Of a stretch of DNA of 64,000 nucleotides, positions 7,819 to 16,686 are shown piece by piece. A model generated the notes under the pieces. The model was not told where the DNA came from. It did no database searches and saw only the letters and a list, made by a program, of their open reading frames with translations. The position numbers were made by a program, and so were the translations under genes. The stretch covers positions 62,001 through 126,000 of the forward strand of contig NZ_JACYMM010000011.1 of assembly GCF_020858115.1 (NCBI RefSeq), given 5' to 3'. This DNA comes from Janthinobacterium sp. FW305-129. Its GTDB lineage: Bacteria > Pseudomonadota > Gammaproteobacteria > Burkholderiales > Burkholderiaceae_D. Each line of letters begins with the position of its first letter. Positions within the stretch are counted from its first letter, which is position 1.

Positions 7819-8271
7819 ATGGATTACCTACATCAATCGTACCGAACGTGGTTGCTCCCCCTGTTCCTCGCCTGCCTGGCCGTGCTGGCGGGCTGCGGCG
7901 CGGCCGGCAGCGCCGGCGACGCGGAAAACACGCCGCGCAGCGTCACCCACGTGCTGTCGCCGGGCGAACAGGTGGCCATCACGGCCACCGATACCCTGAA
8001 ACTCGAGCGCGTCAACGACAGCCGCTGCCGCAAGGGCGCCGTATGCGTGTGGAAAGGCTACGTCAGCTACAGTTTCAGTTTGCTCAACAGCGCTGGCGCT
8101 ACCGACATCGTGCTGTCCGAATCCATGCCCGGCGCCGCCAGTTCCGTCACCGTCAACCACCTGACGTTCACCCTGCTCGACGTCGACCCGGCCACGCCGC
8201 CGGCCCTCAACGCGGCCGAGCCCACCTACCGGGTCAAAGTGAAAATTACGCAGGGCGCGCTGCCCCGCTAA
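7819..8271 (+). CDS. Small lipoprotein with a CxxGAVCVW motif
   Basis: 150 residues from ATG 7819, chosen for the GAAAGGAAAAAC ribosome-binding site; an in-frame upstream extension is unsupported. A signal peptide ends in the lipobox LAGC (about residues 23-26). The mature part contains SRCRKGAVCVWKG, a cysteine-pair motif recurrent in small exported beta-rich proteins of unknown function. Downstream it is convergent with the monooxygenase gene, with only 3 bp between stops. Confidence 0.75.
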   Translation: MDYLHQSYRTWLLPLFLACLAVLAGCGAAGSAGDAENTPRSVTHVLSPGEQVAITATDTLKLERVNDSRCRKGAVCVWKGYVSYSFSLLNSAGATDIVLSESMPGAASSVTVNHLTFTLLDVDPATPPALNAAEPTYRVKVKITQGALPR

Positions 8272-8274
8272 ACG

Positions 8275-8622
8275 CTAGGCATCGTGGCGCTGGCGGCTGT
8301 CGGCGGGCGCCTGCTGCCGCTCCAGCATGCCGTAATCGCGCACCACGCCGGCGATGCGCAGCCGGTAATCGTCGAACACGCCGTGCCGACCGGCCGACTG
8401 CGCCGCGCGGTGCGCTTCGAGCTGCCGCCACCGGGCCAGCGCCGCCTCGTCGCGAAAGAAGGACAGCGACAGCAATTTGCCTGGCTCGCTCAGGCTGCTG
8501 AAACGTTCGATGGAAATGAAACCGTCCACTTCATCGAGCAAGGGCCGCAGCGCGGCCGCCAGGTCAAGATATTGCTGGCGGCCATCGGCGCTGGGCCAGA
8601 CTTCAAAAATCACGGCAATCAT
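8275..8622 (-). CDS. Antibiotic biosynthesis monooxygenase (ABM)-domain protein
   Basis: 115 residues. The ferredoxin-like ABM fold pattern is visible (MIAVIFEVWP ... GFISIERF ... LLSLSFFRDEAALARW ... HRAAQSAGR). Such proteins are small dimeric cofactor-free monooxygenases or haem-degrading-like proteins. The ATG at 8622 overlaps the upstream P450 stop (8619-8622), so it is translationally coupled to it. The substrate is unknown. Confidence 0.85.
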   Translation of the reverse strand: MIAVIFEVWPSADGRQQYLDLAAALRPLLDEVDGFISIERFSSLSEPGKLLSLSFFRDEAALARWRQLEAHRAAQSAGRHGVFDDYRLRIAGVVRDYGMLERQQAPADSRQRHDA

Positions 8623-9740
8623 GCGTTGTCTCCTTGCGCAAACACGGGAATGCGGGCGTTCAGCGACGGCAGATAGGCCCACGCCAGCGGCATGCCTTCC
8701 AATGCACCGGCCCATGCCAGCAGGCAAGCCGTGGCGATGGTGTGCGCGATGGACTGGCCCGGACAGGCGTGGCGGCCATGGCCAAAACCCAACTCCGCAT
8801 AGCCGGCGCTGGCCAGCACGACGACGATCATCTGCCCGGCCGGTATGCGCACGCCGTGCAATGCCACGGCATCGGCCGTGTAGCGGCGCGTGTTGTGGAT
8901 GGCGGGATCATGCCGGCTGGCCTCGCGCAGCATGGCCGGCCAGCGCTCGGGCGCCGCGCGCAGTTGCGCGAACAACTGCGGTTGCGCACGCAAGGCCACG
9001 ATGGCATTGCCCAGCAAACCGGCCGTGGCGTCGCAGGTCTGCGACAGCAAGCCCACGAGGTTGGCCAGCATGCCGCCGCCCATGGCATCCGCCCCGGCCA
9101 CGATGTCGTGCAGCACGCTGCCGGGCCGCGCGTCGCCCTCACACAGCAAGGCGGCAAAACCTTGCAGCAAGGCATCAGCCGCTTCCTGCGCGCCTGCCAA
9201 TTGTTCTCCATTGCTCAGCGGCGACAAACAGGCGACAAAGGCGCGCGTCCAGGCGCCCAGCGCCGGCCATTGCGCTGGCGCAAAGCCCAGCAAGTCCGCC
9301 ATGGCGAACAGGGGCAGTTCAAACATCGCGTCATTCAGCTGCGCGGCGCTGCCGGGAACGCGGTCGCCGGCAAGATCCACCACCCGTCCATGCAGGCGCG
9401 CCAAATCCGCCTGGCCCAGCGCCCGCGCCAACACCTGTTTCGGCACGGCATGCCGCTCGCCATCGTTCATGCGCACCAGTTCGGCAAAAATCGCGCCGCA
9501 CGGCGTGCCTGCCAGATTCTGCGGCACGGCCTGGCCCGGCGGGCGCACGCGGCAAGCGGGATGCGCCAGCACGGCCTGCACGCCGGCCGTGCCCGTCGCC
9601 AGCCAGCAATCGAGCTGCGCGTCGAAGCGCAGGGGCGGGCCGTCCGCCAGGCGGCGATAGTAGCCGTACGGCGCCGCGTGGGTGACGGCAGAAAAAGGGT
9701 CGGCGGGATCGATAACAAAGTCGGCGAGCGGCATGCGCAT
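8619..9740 (-). CDS. Cytochrome P450, short form lacking the meander
   Basis: 373 residues from ATG 9740 (9734 is possible); bacterial P450s usually have about 400. The haem loop GFGHGRHACPG with its ligand Cys and the K-helix E-x-x-R (EASR) are present. Two departures are visible. The I-helix acid-alcohol motif reads C-D-A-T instead of G-x-D-T-T. The roughly 20 residues normally between the last beta-strand of the core and the haem loop (the A-N-R-D-P ... F-D-x-x-R meander, which supplies the third member of the E-R-R triad) are absent: VLASAG runs straight into YAELGFG. The frame is intact. It is co-transcribed with the ABM gene and divergent from an ArsR-type regulator. Confidence 0.9.
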   Translation of the reverse strand: MRMPLADFVIDPADPFSAVTHAAPYGYYRRLADGPPLRFDAQLDCWLATGTAGVQAVLAHPACRVRPPGQAVPQNLAGTPCGAIFAELVRMNDGERHAVPKQVLARALGQADLARLHGRVVDLAGDRVPGSAAQLNDAMFELPLFAMADLLGFAPAQWPALGAWTRAFVACLSPLSNGEQLAGAQEAADALLQGFAALLCEGDARPGSVLHDIVAGADAMGGGMLANLVGLLSQTCDATAGLLGNAIVALRAQPQLFAQLRAAPERWPAMLREASRHDPAIHNTRRYTADAVALHGVRIPAGQMIVVVLASAGYAELGFGHGRHACPGQSIAHTIATACLLAWAGALEGMPLAWAYLPSLNARIPVFAQGDNA

Positions 9741-9810
9741 TCCATTGCAGTGAAGTGGGGACACGAGTATGCTGGCCCTTCCACCACAACACTTCGCCCA
9801 CGGACGAATC

Positions 9811-10503
9811 ATGGATGACAAGCTTCCCTCGGCCGACATGGGCCTGGCGCAACTGGCCGGCGCCATCGCCGAACCGGCGCGCGCGCGCATGCTGTGCAGC
9901 CTGCTCGATGGCCATGCGCGCACGGCCACGGAACTGGCCACCTTGGCCGAGGTGGGCGCCTCGACGGCCAGCGCCCATCTGAGCCGCTTGCGCGAGGATG
10001 GCTTGCTGTCCATGCTGGCGCAAGGCAAGCACCGCTATTACCGCCTGGCCAGCATGGAGGTGGGCCACGCCCTCGAAGCGCTGCTGGTGGTGGCCGGCGT
10101 GGCCGCAACGCCCTTTACGCCCACCACGCCGGACCGCTTGCGCCATGCGCGCACCTGCTACGACCACATGGCCGGCACCGTGGCCGTCGCCCTGCACGAC
10201 CAGTTGCATGCGCAAGGCTGGCTGCTCGACGATGGCGCAGAATATCGCCTGTCGGAAGCGGGCACGGCCGGCATGGCGGCCCTGGGCATCGACGTGCCGC
10301 AACTGCAGCGCCAGCGCCGCCGCTTCGCCTGTGCCTGCCTGGACTGGAGCGAACGGCGCGCCCACCTGGGCGGCGCGCTGGGTGCCGCCGTCCTGCAACT
10401 GGCCCTGCGCCAGGGCTGGGCCGAGCGCGAATTCGACAGCCGCGCCCTGCGCCTCACGCCAAGCGGGGAGCGGCGCCTGCTGGCCGCATTTGCCTGTCGC
10501 TGA
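9811..10503 (+). CDS. ArsR-family winged-helix regulator
   Basis: 230 residues from ATG 9811. Residues 10-90 form an ArsR/SmtB winged helix (LAGAIAEPARARMLCSLLDG ... TATELATLAEVGASTASAHL ... GKHRYYRL). A longer C-terminal region of about 140 residues (HARTCYDHMAGTVAVALHD) is typical of the large ArsR subgroup found beside small monooxygenase genes. It contains several His and Cys residues but no clear classical metal-site motif. It is divergent from the P450/ABM pair across a 70-bp gap and is presumably its regulator. Confidence 0.85.
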   Translation: MDDKLPSADMGLAQLAGAIAEPARARMLCSLLDGHARTATELATLAEVGASTASAHLSRLREDGLLSMLAQGKHRYYRLASMEVGHALEALLVVAGVAATPFTPTTPDRLRHARTCYDHMAGTVAVALHDQLHAQGWLLDDGAEYRLSEAGTAGMAALGIDVPQLQRQRRRFACACLDWSERRAHLGGALGAAVLQLALRQGWAEREFDSRALRLTPSGERRLLAAFACR

Positions 10504-10633
10504 ACGGTACAGGCATTTTGTATCTCATAAGCAACTATCGAGAGAAAAATGCCCTTTTATCATTGTTTTCATTCATCATAGGCTGCGCCCTTGAGCGTGC
10601 ATTTTTCCCTTTCGGCCATGGAAAGAGTCCATC

Positions 10634-11497
10634 TTGAAAACAGTGTCGTCCAGCACCAGTCCCGCCAGTACCTGCCATAACTGCCACACCGACGCGCCAG
10701 GCAACTTCTGCAGCGCCTGCGGCCAGTCCACCACCCTGCACGTACCCAGCGCGCGCGAATTCCTGCATGAATTTGTCGCGCATTATGTGGCGCTCGAAGG
10801 CAAGCTGTGGCGTACGCTGGCCCTGCTGCTGTTCCGCCCTGGCGCACTGAGCAATGAATACATCGCGGGACGCCGCGTGCGCTACGTCGAACCGCTGCGC
10901 GTCTACCTGAGCTTCAGCATCCTGTTCTTTGCCATCCTCAAGTTCAGCAGCCCCGACGTATTCCTCACCGTCCACGAACAGCAAGCCCAGGCAAGCGCCC
11001 ACGGCCCACGTGAAATTCCGGAAAGCAAGACATCGCCTATGCAGGTCAGCATTCTGGGCCAGACGCCCACCCTGCCGCGCCAATGGCAAGACTTTGAGCA
11101 ACTGCCCACGGCCGAGAAACAAAAACTCGTGGTGGAAAGCTTTTTCCATTACGCGCCGTACGCCATGTTTGGCCTGATGCCGCTGTTCGCCCTGTTCCTG
11201 AAAATCCTCTACCTGGGCAGCGGACGGCGCTATGGCGAGCATTTCCTGTTCGCTCTGCATACGAACGCCTTCGCCTTCATCACGATGGCGCTGATGATCC
11301 TCATCCCCGTCGACCTTGTCCGCCTTGCGCTCGGCGCCTGGCTGCTGGCCTATCTGCCGTGGGCCATGTGGCGCGTGTATCCAAGCGGCAAGCTCGCTAC
11401 CGTCTGCCGCTGGCTGCTGTTGATGGCAGCCTACGTCCTCGCCATGGGCCTGGCGATCGTGGCCTGCATCGCCATCGGAGTGATGTTGCGACATTAA
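10634..11497 (+). CDS. DUF3667 membrane protein with N-terminal zinc ribbon
   Basis: 287 residues. The start is a TTG at 10634 with a GGAAAGAG site 6 nt upstream; an in-frame GTG at 10643 is possible. An N-terminal C-x2-C ... C-x2-C ribbon (CHNCHTDAP, FCSACGQ) is followed by the family motif RPGALSNEYIAGRRVRYVEP and then by a hydrophobic helix (VYLSFSILFFAIL) and three or four C-terminal helices. DUF3667 proteins are inner-membrane proteins of unknown function. It is not clearly in an operon with the ABC genes downstream. Confidence 0.85.
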   Translation: MKTVSSSTSPASTCHNCHTDAPGNFCSACGQSTTLHVPSAREFLHEFVAHYVALEGKLWRTLALLLFRPGALSNEYIAGRRVRYVEPLRVYLSFSILFFAILKFSSPDVFLTVHEQQAQASAHGPREIPESKTSPMQVSILGQTPTLPRQWQDFEQLPTAEKQKLVVESFFHYAPYAMFGLMPLFALFLKILYLGSGRRYGEHFLFALHTNAFAFITMALMILIPVDLVRLALGAWLLAYLPWAMWRVYPSGKLATVCRWLLLMAAYVLAMGLAIVACIAIGVMLRH

Positions 11498-11570
11498 GTT
11501 AGGCCACTAAGGGGCGCTCCGGCGGCGCCGTCTCGGGCTATCATCCTGCACGCCATCTTTTTTGGGAAGC

Positions 11571-12299
11571 ATGATGATCGCCTTCGAAGGCTTGTCCAAA
11601 CACTACGGCACGTTCGAAGCCGTCAAGCCGCTGACCTTACAGGTTAGCAAGGGGGAGCTCTTCGGTTTCCTGGGTCCGAACGGGGCCGGCAAGACCACCA
11701 CCATCCGCATGCTGATGGGCATCCTCGTGCCCAGCAGCGGCCGCGTGCTGGTCGATGGCCTCGATTGCCACCGCGATGGCGCCGCCGTCAAGCGCAAGGT
11801 CGGCTACCTGCCCGACACCCCCATCTTTTACGATTATTTGCGGGGCCGTGAAATCCTGCAATTCGTGGCCGAAATGCATGGTTTTACGCGCGCGGAAGCG
11901 GCCGACCGCGCCGCGCGCCTGCTGACGGAATTCGGCCTGGACGAGGCGGCCGAAGACTTTGCCGTCAACTACTCGCTGGGCATGAAGAAAAAGCTGGGCC
12001 TGGCGTGCGCGCTGATCCACGATCCGGCCGTGCTGATTCTCGACGAGCCGATCAACGGCCTCGACCCGCGCGCGTCGCGCGAGGTGCAGGAACGCCTGTT
12101 GCGCCGCGCCGCCGCCGGCACCACCATCTTCGTGTCCACGCATTTGCTGGACATGGCGCAAAAGCTGTGCAGCCGCGTCGCCATCATCCACCGGGGCGCC
12201 CTGGTGGCCACGGGCAGCCTGGACGATATCCGCCAGCAACTGTCCAGCGATGGCAGCCTGGAAGACCTCTTTTTGCAACTCACCGACGAAACCGCATGA
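11571..12299 (+). CDS. ABC-2 type transporter ATPase
   Basis: 242 residues. Walker A GPNGAGKTT, signature YSLGMKKKL, Walker B VLILDEPINGLDP and the H-loop STHLLDMAQ are intact. The ATG at 11571 or 11574 lies after GGGAAGC. It resembles the BcrA/NatA class of exporters. The last codons overlap the permease start (ATGA, 12296-12299), so this ATPase and the fused permease form a two-gene exporter. The substrate is unknown. Confidence 0.92.
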   Translation: MMIAFEGLSKHYGTFEAVKPLTLQVSKGELFGFLGPNGAGKTTTIRMLMGILVPSSGRVLVDGLDCHRDGAAVKRKVGYLPDTPIFYDYLRGREILQFVAEMHGFTRAEAADRAARLLTEFGLDEAAEDFAVNYSLGMKKKLGLACALIHDPAVLILDEPINGLDPRASREVQERLLRRAAAGTTIFVSTHLLDMAQKLCSRVAIIHRGALVATGSLDDIRQQLSSDGSLEDLFLQLTDETA

Positions 12300-14578
12300 C
12301 ACCGGCGCCGCCCACCGCCTGGCGCGCCGTCTGGCTGCTGACCCGCTTGCGCCTGCAGCGCCTGCTCAACGTCAGCGGCCGGGGCTTGTCCTTCACGAAA
12401 AACAATAAGAGCCGCCCCGCCACGCCGGGCAAGCGCAGCAGGCGCTGGCTGCCGGGCGCGCTGCTCTTGCTGCCCATGCTGTTTTCCTTCGGCAGCATCG
12501 CCCGCCATGGCGTCCTGAACATGCATTGTTTGCTCGACCAGGTCGCCGCCTGCCAGGTGCGCGGCAGCCTGTACACGGACAACCACCTGCTCGACCCCGT
12601 CATCGCCCAGCTGATGGGCGCGCCGTTCAGCACGGCGCTGATCGGCGGCCTGACGCTGCAACTGGCGCTGCTGTGGCTGGTCAGCGTATTATTGCCGCTG
12701 GGCATGGGAGAGTTGTCGAAGCCGGACTGGGACCTGGAATGGCTGGTCACCTTGCCCGTCGAAAAAAGCACCTTGCTATGGGCGCGCGTGCTCGAACGCA
12801 CGCTCGTCAATCCGGCCGGCTTGCTGGCCCTGTGGCCCGGCACGACCATGATCGCCTGGTATGCGGGCCAGGGCTGGCTTTCACCGCTGTCCGGCCTGCT
12901 CACCAGCCTCGTCCTGCTGGCCCTGGCCGCCATGCTGCGCACCCTCGTCGACACGGGCTTGCGCCTGTCGCTCAATCCTGCCCAACTGGGCAACCTGCAG
13001 GCCGTGATTTCGCTGGCGGGCCTGTTGCCCATGTATATGGGCATGTCCTTCGGCATGGGCATGGGCGGCTTCGCCTATGACTGGGCGGCCGCCATGCCCG
13101 CCTGGAGCGGCTGGACGCCGCCGGGCCTGCTGGTACGGCTGCTCAATGCCGATGGCGTGGCCGCCTTGCTGCCCGCTATCCTGCTGCTGGCGCAATGCGT
13201 GTGCTTGATGCTGCTGGGCATGGCCGTGCTGCGCCGCCAGTTGCGCCACGGCGTCGTGGGCGCGGGCCAGCGCGAAGCGGCGCGCAAGCCGGCAGCGACG
13301 CCATCGCCCCCACGCCGGTGGCGCCCGCGCCCCGGCACGCCGATCCAGCGGCGCGAATTGACATTACTCTTGCGCGACCGCAATTTTCTCGTGCAAACCC
13401 TGTTGCTGCCGCTGCTCATCCTCGGCGGCCAAGCCCTGTTCACAGGCCAGGCGCGCGACCTGCACGCGCTGCTGGCCAGCCCCGTCCTGCTGGCCTGCAC
13501 CGGCTTTTTCCTCGGCAGCTATGTGCTCATGATGTCGGCCTTCCAGACCCTGAACAAGGAAGGCGGCGCGCTGTGGCTGCTATACACGTTTCCCGTCTCC
13601 ATCGAGCAGGCGCTGCGGCAAAAGGCGCAGCTGTGGGCCGTGCTGGCCCTGCTGTATCCAGTCATCCTGTTCGGCGCGGCGCTGGCCTGGCTGCCCGCCT
13701 GGTCGTGGCAGACGGCGGGCCTGATGCTGCTGGCTCTGGCCGGCATTCCCCTGTACGCGGCGATCGCCGTGGCGCTGGGCGTGTTTGCCAGCGACCCGCT
13801 GGCCACCGAGGCAACGGCAAAGGTGCGCCCCGCGTATATGTACCTGTATCTGCTGCTCACCGGCCTGTACATCGCGGCGCTGGCCGCCGGCAGCGCCGTG
13901 CAACAGCTGGTGTTTGTCGCGCTCACGGGCGCGCTGGCCGTGGCCCTGTGGCAAAAGGCGCGCGATGCGCTGCCCTACCTGCTCGATCCGGCCGCCTCGC
14001 CGCCGGCCACGGTCTCGGCGGCCGACGGCCTGATCGCCGCCATGCTGTTTTTTATTCTGCAAACCCTGCTGTTGATCCTGCTCAAGGACCAGGTGGCCGG
14101 CGTGCTCACGTATGTGCTGCTGCGTCTCGTATATTGGCGCGCCGGGACGACGGGCGTGCCGCGCATCGGACAGGGCCGCCAGCCGTGGCGCTGGGGAGGC
14201 GCGGGCGCCTGTATCGCTGCGCTGTCCGGCATCGGCTACGCAGCCCTGTTGCCGCAGGCCGCTTCGCCATTGATGCATATCAATAGCAACGGACTGTGGC
14301 TGGCGGGACTGACGCTGCTGGCCGCGCCCCTGTGCGAGGAATTCATTTTCCGCGGCTTGCTGCAGGGCGGCTTGCGCCGCGCGCTGCCGTCCTGGCAGGC
14401 GGTCGGCATCACCGCCGCACTGTTTGCCCTCGTGCATCCACCGGCCGCCATGCTGCCTGCCTTCGTACTGGGCCTGTGCGCGGGCCTCGCGTACGAACGC
14501 AGCGGCGCGCTGCTGGCGCCCATGCTGGTACACGCCGGCTACAGCGCCGCCCTCCTCGCGTATGGACTGCATGCTTAA
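12296..14578 (+). CDS. ABC-2 type permease fused to a CPBP (CAAX-type) intramembrane protease domain
   Basis: 760 residues from the ATG overlapping the ATPase stop. About residues 1-590 are a polytopic permease with two hydrophobic blocks split by a basic Pro-rich loop. The C-terminal 100 or so residues match the CPBP/Abi family: motif 1 EEFIFRG (E681, E682, R686), motif 2 F-x3-H (FALVH, H714) and a third His (MLVHAG, H746); the usual final Asn of motif 3 is Ser. The family includes Rce1-like glutamic intramembrane proteases that often mature or give immunity to exported peptides. The fusion suggests processing coupled to export, which is inferred. Confidence 0.85.
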   Translation: MTPAPPTAWRAVWLLTRLRLQRLLNVSGRGLSFTKNNKSRPATPGKRSRRWLPGALLLLPMLFSFGSIARHGVLNMHCLLDQVAACQVRGSLYTDNHLLDPVIAQLMGAPFSTALIGGLTLQLALLWLVSVLLPLGMGELSKPDWDLEWLVTLPVEKSTLLWARVLERTLVNPAGLLALWPGTTMIAWYAGQGWLSPLSGLLTSLVLLALAAMLRTLVDTGLRLSLNPAQLGNLQAVISLAGLLPMYMGMSFGMGMGGFAYDWAAAMPAWSGWTPPGLLVRLLNADGVAALLPAILLLAQCVCLMLLGMAVLRRQLRHGVVGAGQREAARKPAATPSPPRRWRPRPGTPIQRRELTLLLRDRNFLVQTLLLPLLILGGQALFTGQARDLHALLASPVLLACTGFFLGSYVLMMSAFQTLNKEGGALWLLYTFPVSIEQALRQKAQLWAVLALLYPVILFGAALAWLPAWSWQTAGLMLLALAGIPLYAAIAVALGVFASDPLATEATAKVRPAYMYLYLLLTGLYIAALAAGSAVQQLVFVALTGALAVALWQKARDALPYLLDPAASPPATVSAADGLIAAMLFFILQTLLLILLKDQVAGVLTYVLLRLVYWRAGTTGVPRIGQGRQPWRWGGAGACIAALSGIGYAALLPQAASPLMHINSNGLWLAGLTLLAAPLCEEFIFRGLLQGGLRRALPSWQAVGITAALFALVHPPAAMLPAFVLGLCAGLAYERSGALLAPMLVHAGYSAALLAYGLHA

Positions 14579-14650
14579 TCACCGGCAAGTTTGCTAGAAT
14601 CGCACACGTTTCCGTCCGTATCCCAACCCCTGACTACGCACAGATCGCGC

Positions 14651-16303
14651 ATGCATCCACGTTTGTTTGTCCCATTTATCCTCGTTGCGCTGCTGAGCGG
14701 TTGCACGGTACTCGCCCTGCGCCCCAACAGCGGCGTCGAAAACCGCACGTTTGCCGTGCAGGAAGCACCGCGCCTGCGCATCGACGCGCCCAAGGCCCGC
14801 ATCCAGAACCCGATGCCCAACGACCACTTCATCGGCATCGCCCTGTCCGGTGGCGGCAGCCGCGCGGCCAATTTCTCGGCCGCCTCGCTGGAGCAGCTGG
14901 AAGAGTTCGGCCTCGTCAGCGGCGCCTCGGCCATCTCCGGCGTCTCGGGCGGCGCCATCGCGGGCGGCTACTATGCGCTGCATGGCAAGCAGACGGATTG
15001 GCCATTGCTGCGCAGCAAACTGAAAACGGATTTCTTCGGCCAGACCATATTAAAACCCGCCAACCTGACGACGATGTTGCTCACGAACAAGACGCGCACC
15101 TCGTTCCTGTCCGACGTGTTCGACGATGTGCTGTACGACAAGAAAACCTACCAGGACTTGCCGCACGACGGCCCCATCTTCCTGGCCAACGCAACGGACG
15201 CCACCGATGGCGGCAAGCGCGTGGTGTTTTCCTACGAGTATTTCTACGGCACCCTGCATTCGCCGATCCAGGATATCCGCCTGGCCACGGCCGTGGCCAC
15301 CTCGGCCGCCTTTCCCGGCGTGTTCGATTCCGTCACCTTCGAGCGTTTCCGTCCGAAAAACAGTTTCGTGCCGGAACTCGGTTCCGAGTCGCGCGAATCG
15401 CCGTCCTACGTGCACCTGTTCGACGGCGGCGCGGCCGACAACCTGGGCGTGGAAACCCTGTGGGACGTGGCCTTGACTCAGCTGTACGGCAACGACATGG
15501 CCGTCGTGCCGCCGCGCCTGAACAGCAAGCCCTTCATCCTCCTTTCCATCGATGCGAACGCACCCAATTCCAGCGCCGTCTTCGAAAAGATGTCGGACGA
15601 GCGCCAGCCGCTGGACCGCATCTTCAACAAGAATATCTACGATGCCGTCGACGCCCTGTTTTCACGCCAGCGCAAGGAAAACCTCGTCAAGATGGGCTTT
15701 GGGCAAGCCCGCTTCGATACCATCACGCATGAAAACTTCGGCGACCTGAGCCAGAAATTCGTCAAGGGCAAGCGCACCTCGGCCTTTGCCATCCCCGTGC
15801 TGTGCCGCCCCCACCTGGGCCAGTACCGCTGCGAAGTCGATGCGGCCGATCCCTTGCCGGGCCAGATCCGCACGCGGCTGGAAGGCTTTGCCTGGCATAT
15901 TTCCATCGACCAGATCGCCTCGCTGGCGCTGCGCCTGTCCAGCGGCGATGCGCAAGTCGACAGTGCGCGCAAGGAAGAGCGCGCCGCCCTCGTCAAGCTG
16001 CAGCGCCTGGCCACGCAAACGAAGACCCATCTGAAACTGACGGGTCCGGAAAACTGCAGCCCGGACGTCCTGCAATCGGCCCTGTACAGCGCCGCGCGCG
16101 TGCTGATCCTCGACGACGAGGAATCGCGCTTCGCCCTGTGCGATTACATGCTGGCGGGCCAGCTGATCAATGACGACACCGTCTGCAAGCAGCGCTACGT
16201 GCACGCCCTGCCCCGCTTCGCCATCGAAAGCGAAGATTTGCAGTACCGCAACCTGAGTTCGGACGGCAATTCCGTGAACGTGCCGATACGCTGCAAGAAG
16301 TGA
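14651..16303 (+). CDS. Patatin-like phospholipase lipoprotein
   Basis: 550 residues from ATG 14651. The signal peptide ends in a lipobox (LLSGC). The patatin core has the oxyanion loop SGGGSRAANF, the nucleophile elbow G-V-S-G-G (Ser near residue 98) and the catalytic D-G-G (FDGGAADNLGV, near residue 258). It is thus a predicted lipid-anchored serine acyl hydrolase of the cell envelope. The C-terminal 150 residues carry several Cys and no known domain. It is preceded by the ABC/CPBP gene and followed by a strong terminator. Confidence 0.9.
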   Translation: MHPRLFVPFILVALLSGCTVLALRPNSGVENRTFAVQEAPRLRIDAPKARIQNPMPNDHFIGIALSGGGSRAANFSAASLEQLEEFGLVSGASAISGVSGGAIAGGYYALHGKQTDWPLLRSKLKTDFFGQTILKPANLTTMLLTNKTRTSFLSDVFDDVLYDKKTYQDLPHDGPIFLANATDATDGGKRVVFSYEYFYGTLHSPIQDIRLATAVATSAAFPGVFDSVTFERFRPKNSFVPELGSESRESPSYVHLFDGGAADNLGVETLWDVALTQLYGNDMAVVPPRLNSKPFILLSIDANAPNSSAVFEKMSDERQPLDRIFNKNIYDAVDALFSRQRKENLVKMGFGQARFDTITHENFGDLSQKFVKGKRTSAFAIPVLCRPHLGQYRCEVDAADPLPGQIRTRLEGFAWHISIDQIASLALRLSSGDAQVDSARKEERAALVKLQRLATQTKTHLKLTGPENCSPDVLQSALYSAARVLILDDEESRFALCDYMLAGQLINDDTVCKQRYVHALPRFAIESEDLQYRNLSSDGNSVNVPIRCKK

Positions 16304-16311
16304 GCGCGCAC

Positions 16312-16344
16312 AAAAAAGCCCGCACGATCGCTCGTGCGGGCTTT
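16312..16344. terminator. Bidirectional-type terminator hairpin
   Basis: A 13-bp perfect stem, AAAGCCCGCACGA / TCGTGCGGGCTTT, around the tetraloop TCGC lies 8 bp after the patatin gene stop and faces the convergent YqaE-like gene. A-rich and T-rich flanks are on the appropriate sides, so it may serve both strands. Confidence 0.85.
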
Positions 16345-16388
16345 AGCGCAAGGATTCCTGGCGCCCGGTTGATTTAGATCAATCGACC

Positions 16389-16607
16389 TTAAATCAAGCG
16401 ACTACGCCTGCGCATGTAGCTGCGGCTTAACGCACCTTCCAGTTCCTGCTCCGTTTTATGCTGGTTCACCGTGTACAGGGCCCACAGGGCCGCCGGCGCC
16501 CAGCCGATCACAGTGCACTGCAAAATCAAGGCGGCGGCACCGGCCAGCGGGCGCCCCAGCATGAAAAACGTGAGACACGGAAGTAGCAAGGCTATCAGCA
16601 ATCGCAT
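16389..16607 (-). CDS. YqaE/Pmp3-family small membrane protein
   Basis: 72 residues from ATG 16607; the preceding GTG at 16610 has a slightly better distance to the AGGAG site. Two hydrophobic helices (LLIALLLPCLTFFML and AALILQCTVIGWAPAALWALY) give the Pmp3/YqaE hairpin topology, with a longer basic C-terminal tail (SYMRRRSRLI). Family members are stress-induced proteins affecting membrane potential. It lies downstream of the Ter genes on the same strand. Confidence 0.8.
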   Translation of the reverse strand: MRLLIALLLPCLTFFMLGRPLAGAAALILQCTVIGWAPAALWALYTVNQHKTEQELEGALSRSYMRRRSRLI

Positions 16608-16686
16608 CACGACATACTCTCCTAAATATAGAGCAGCGGACAAGGGCCGGTATCCGGTCCGTCCCCCGCCCGCTGCGTACTGCTCC

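Noticed and set aside
8634..9818. Long plus-strand open frames opposite the P450 gene
   Set aside because: Shadows of the P450 reading frame. The minus-strand product has the haem loop and K-helix.
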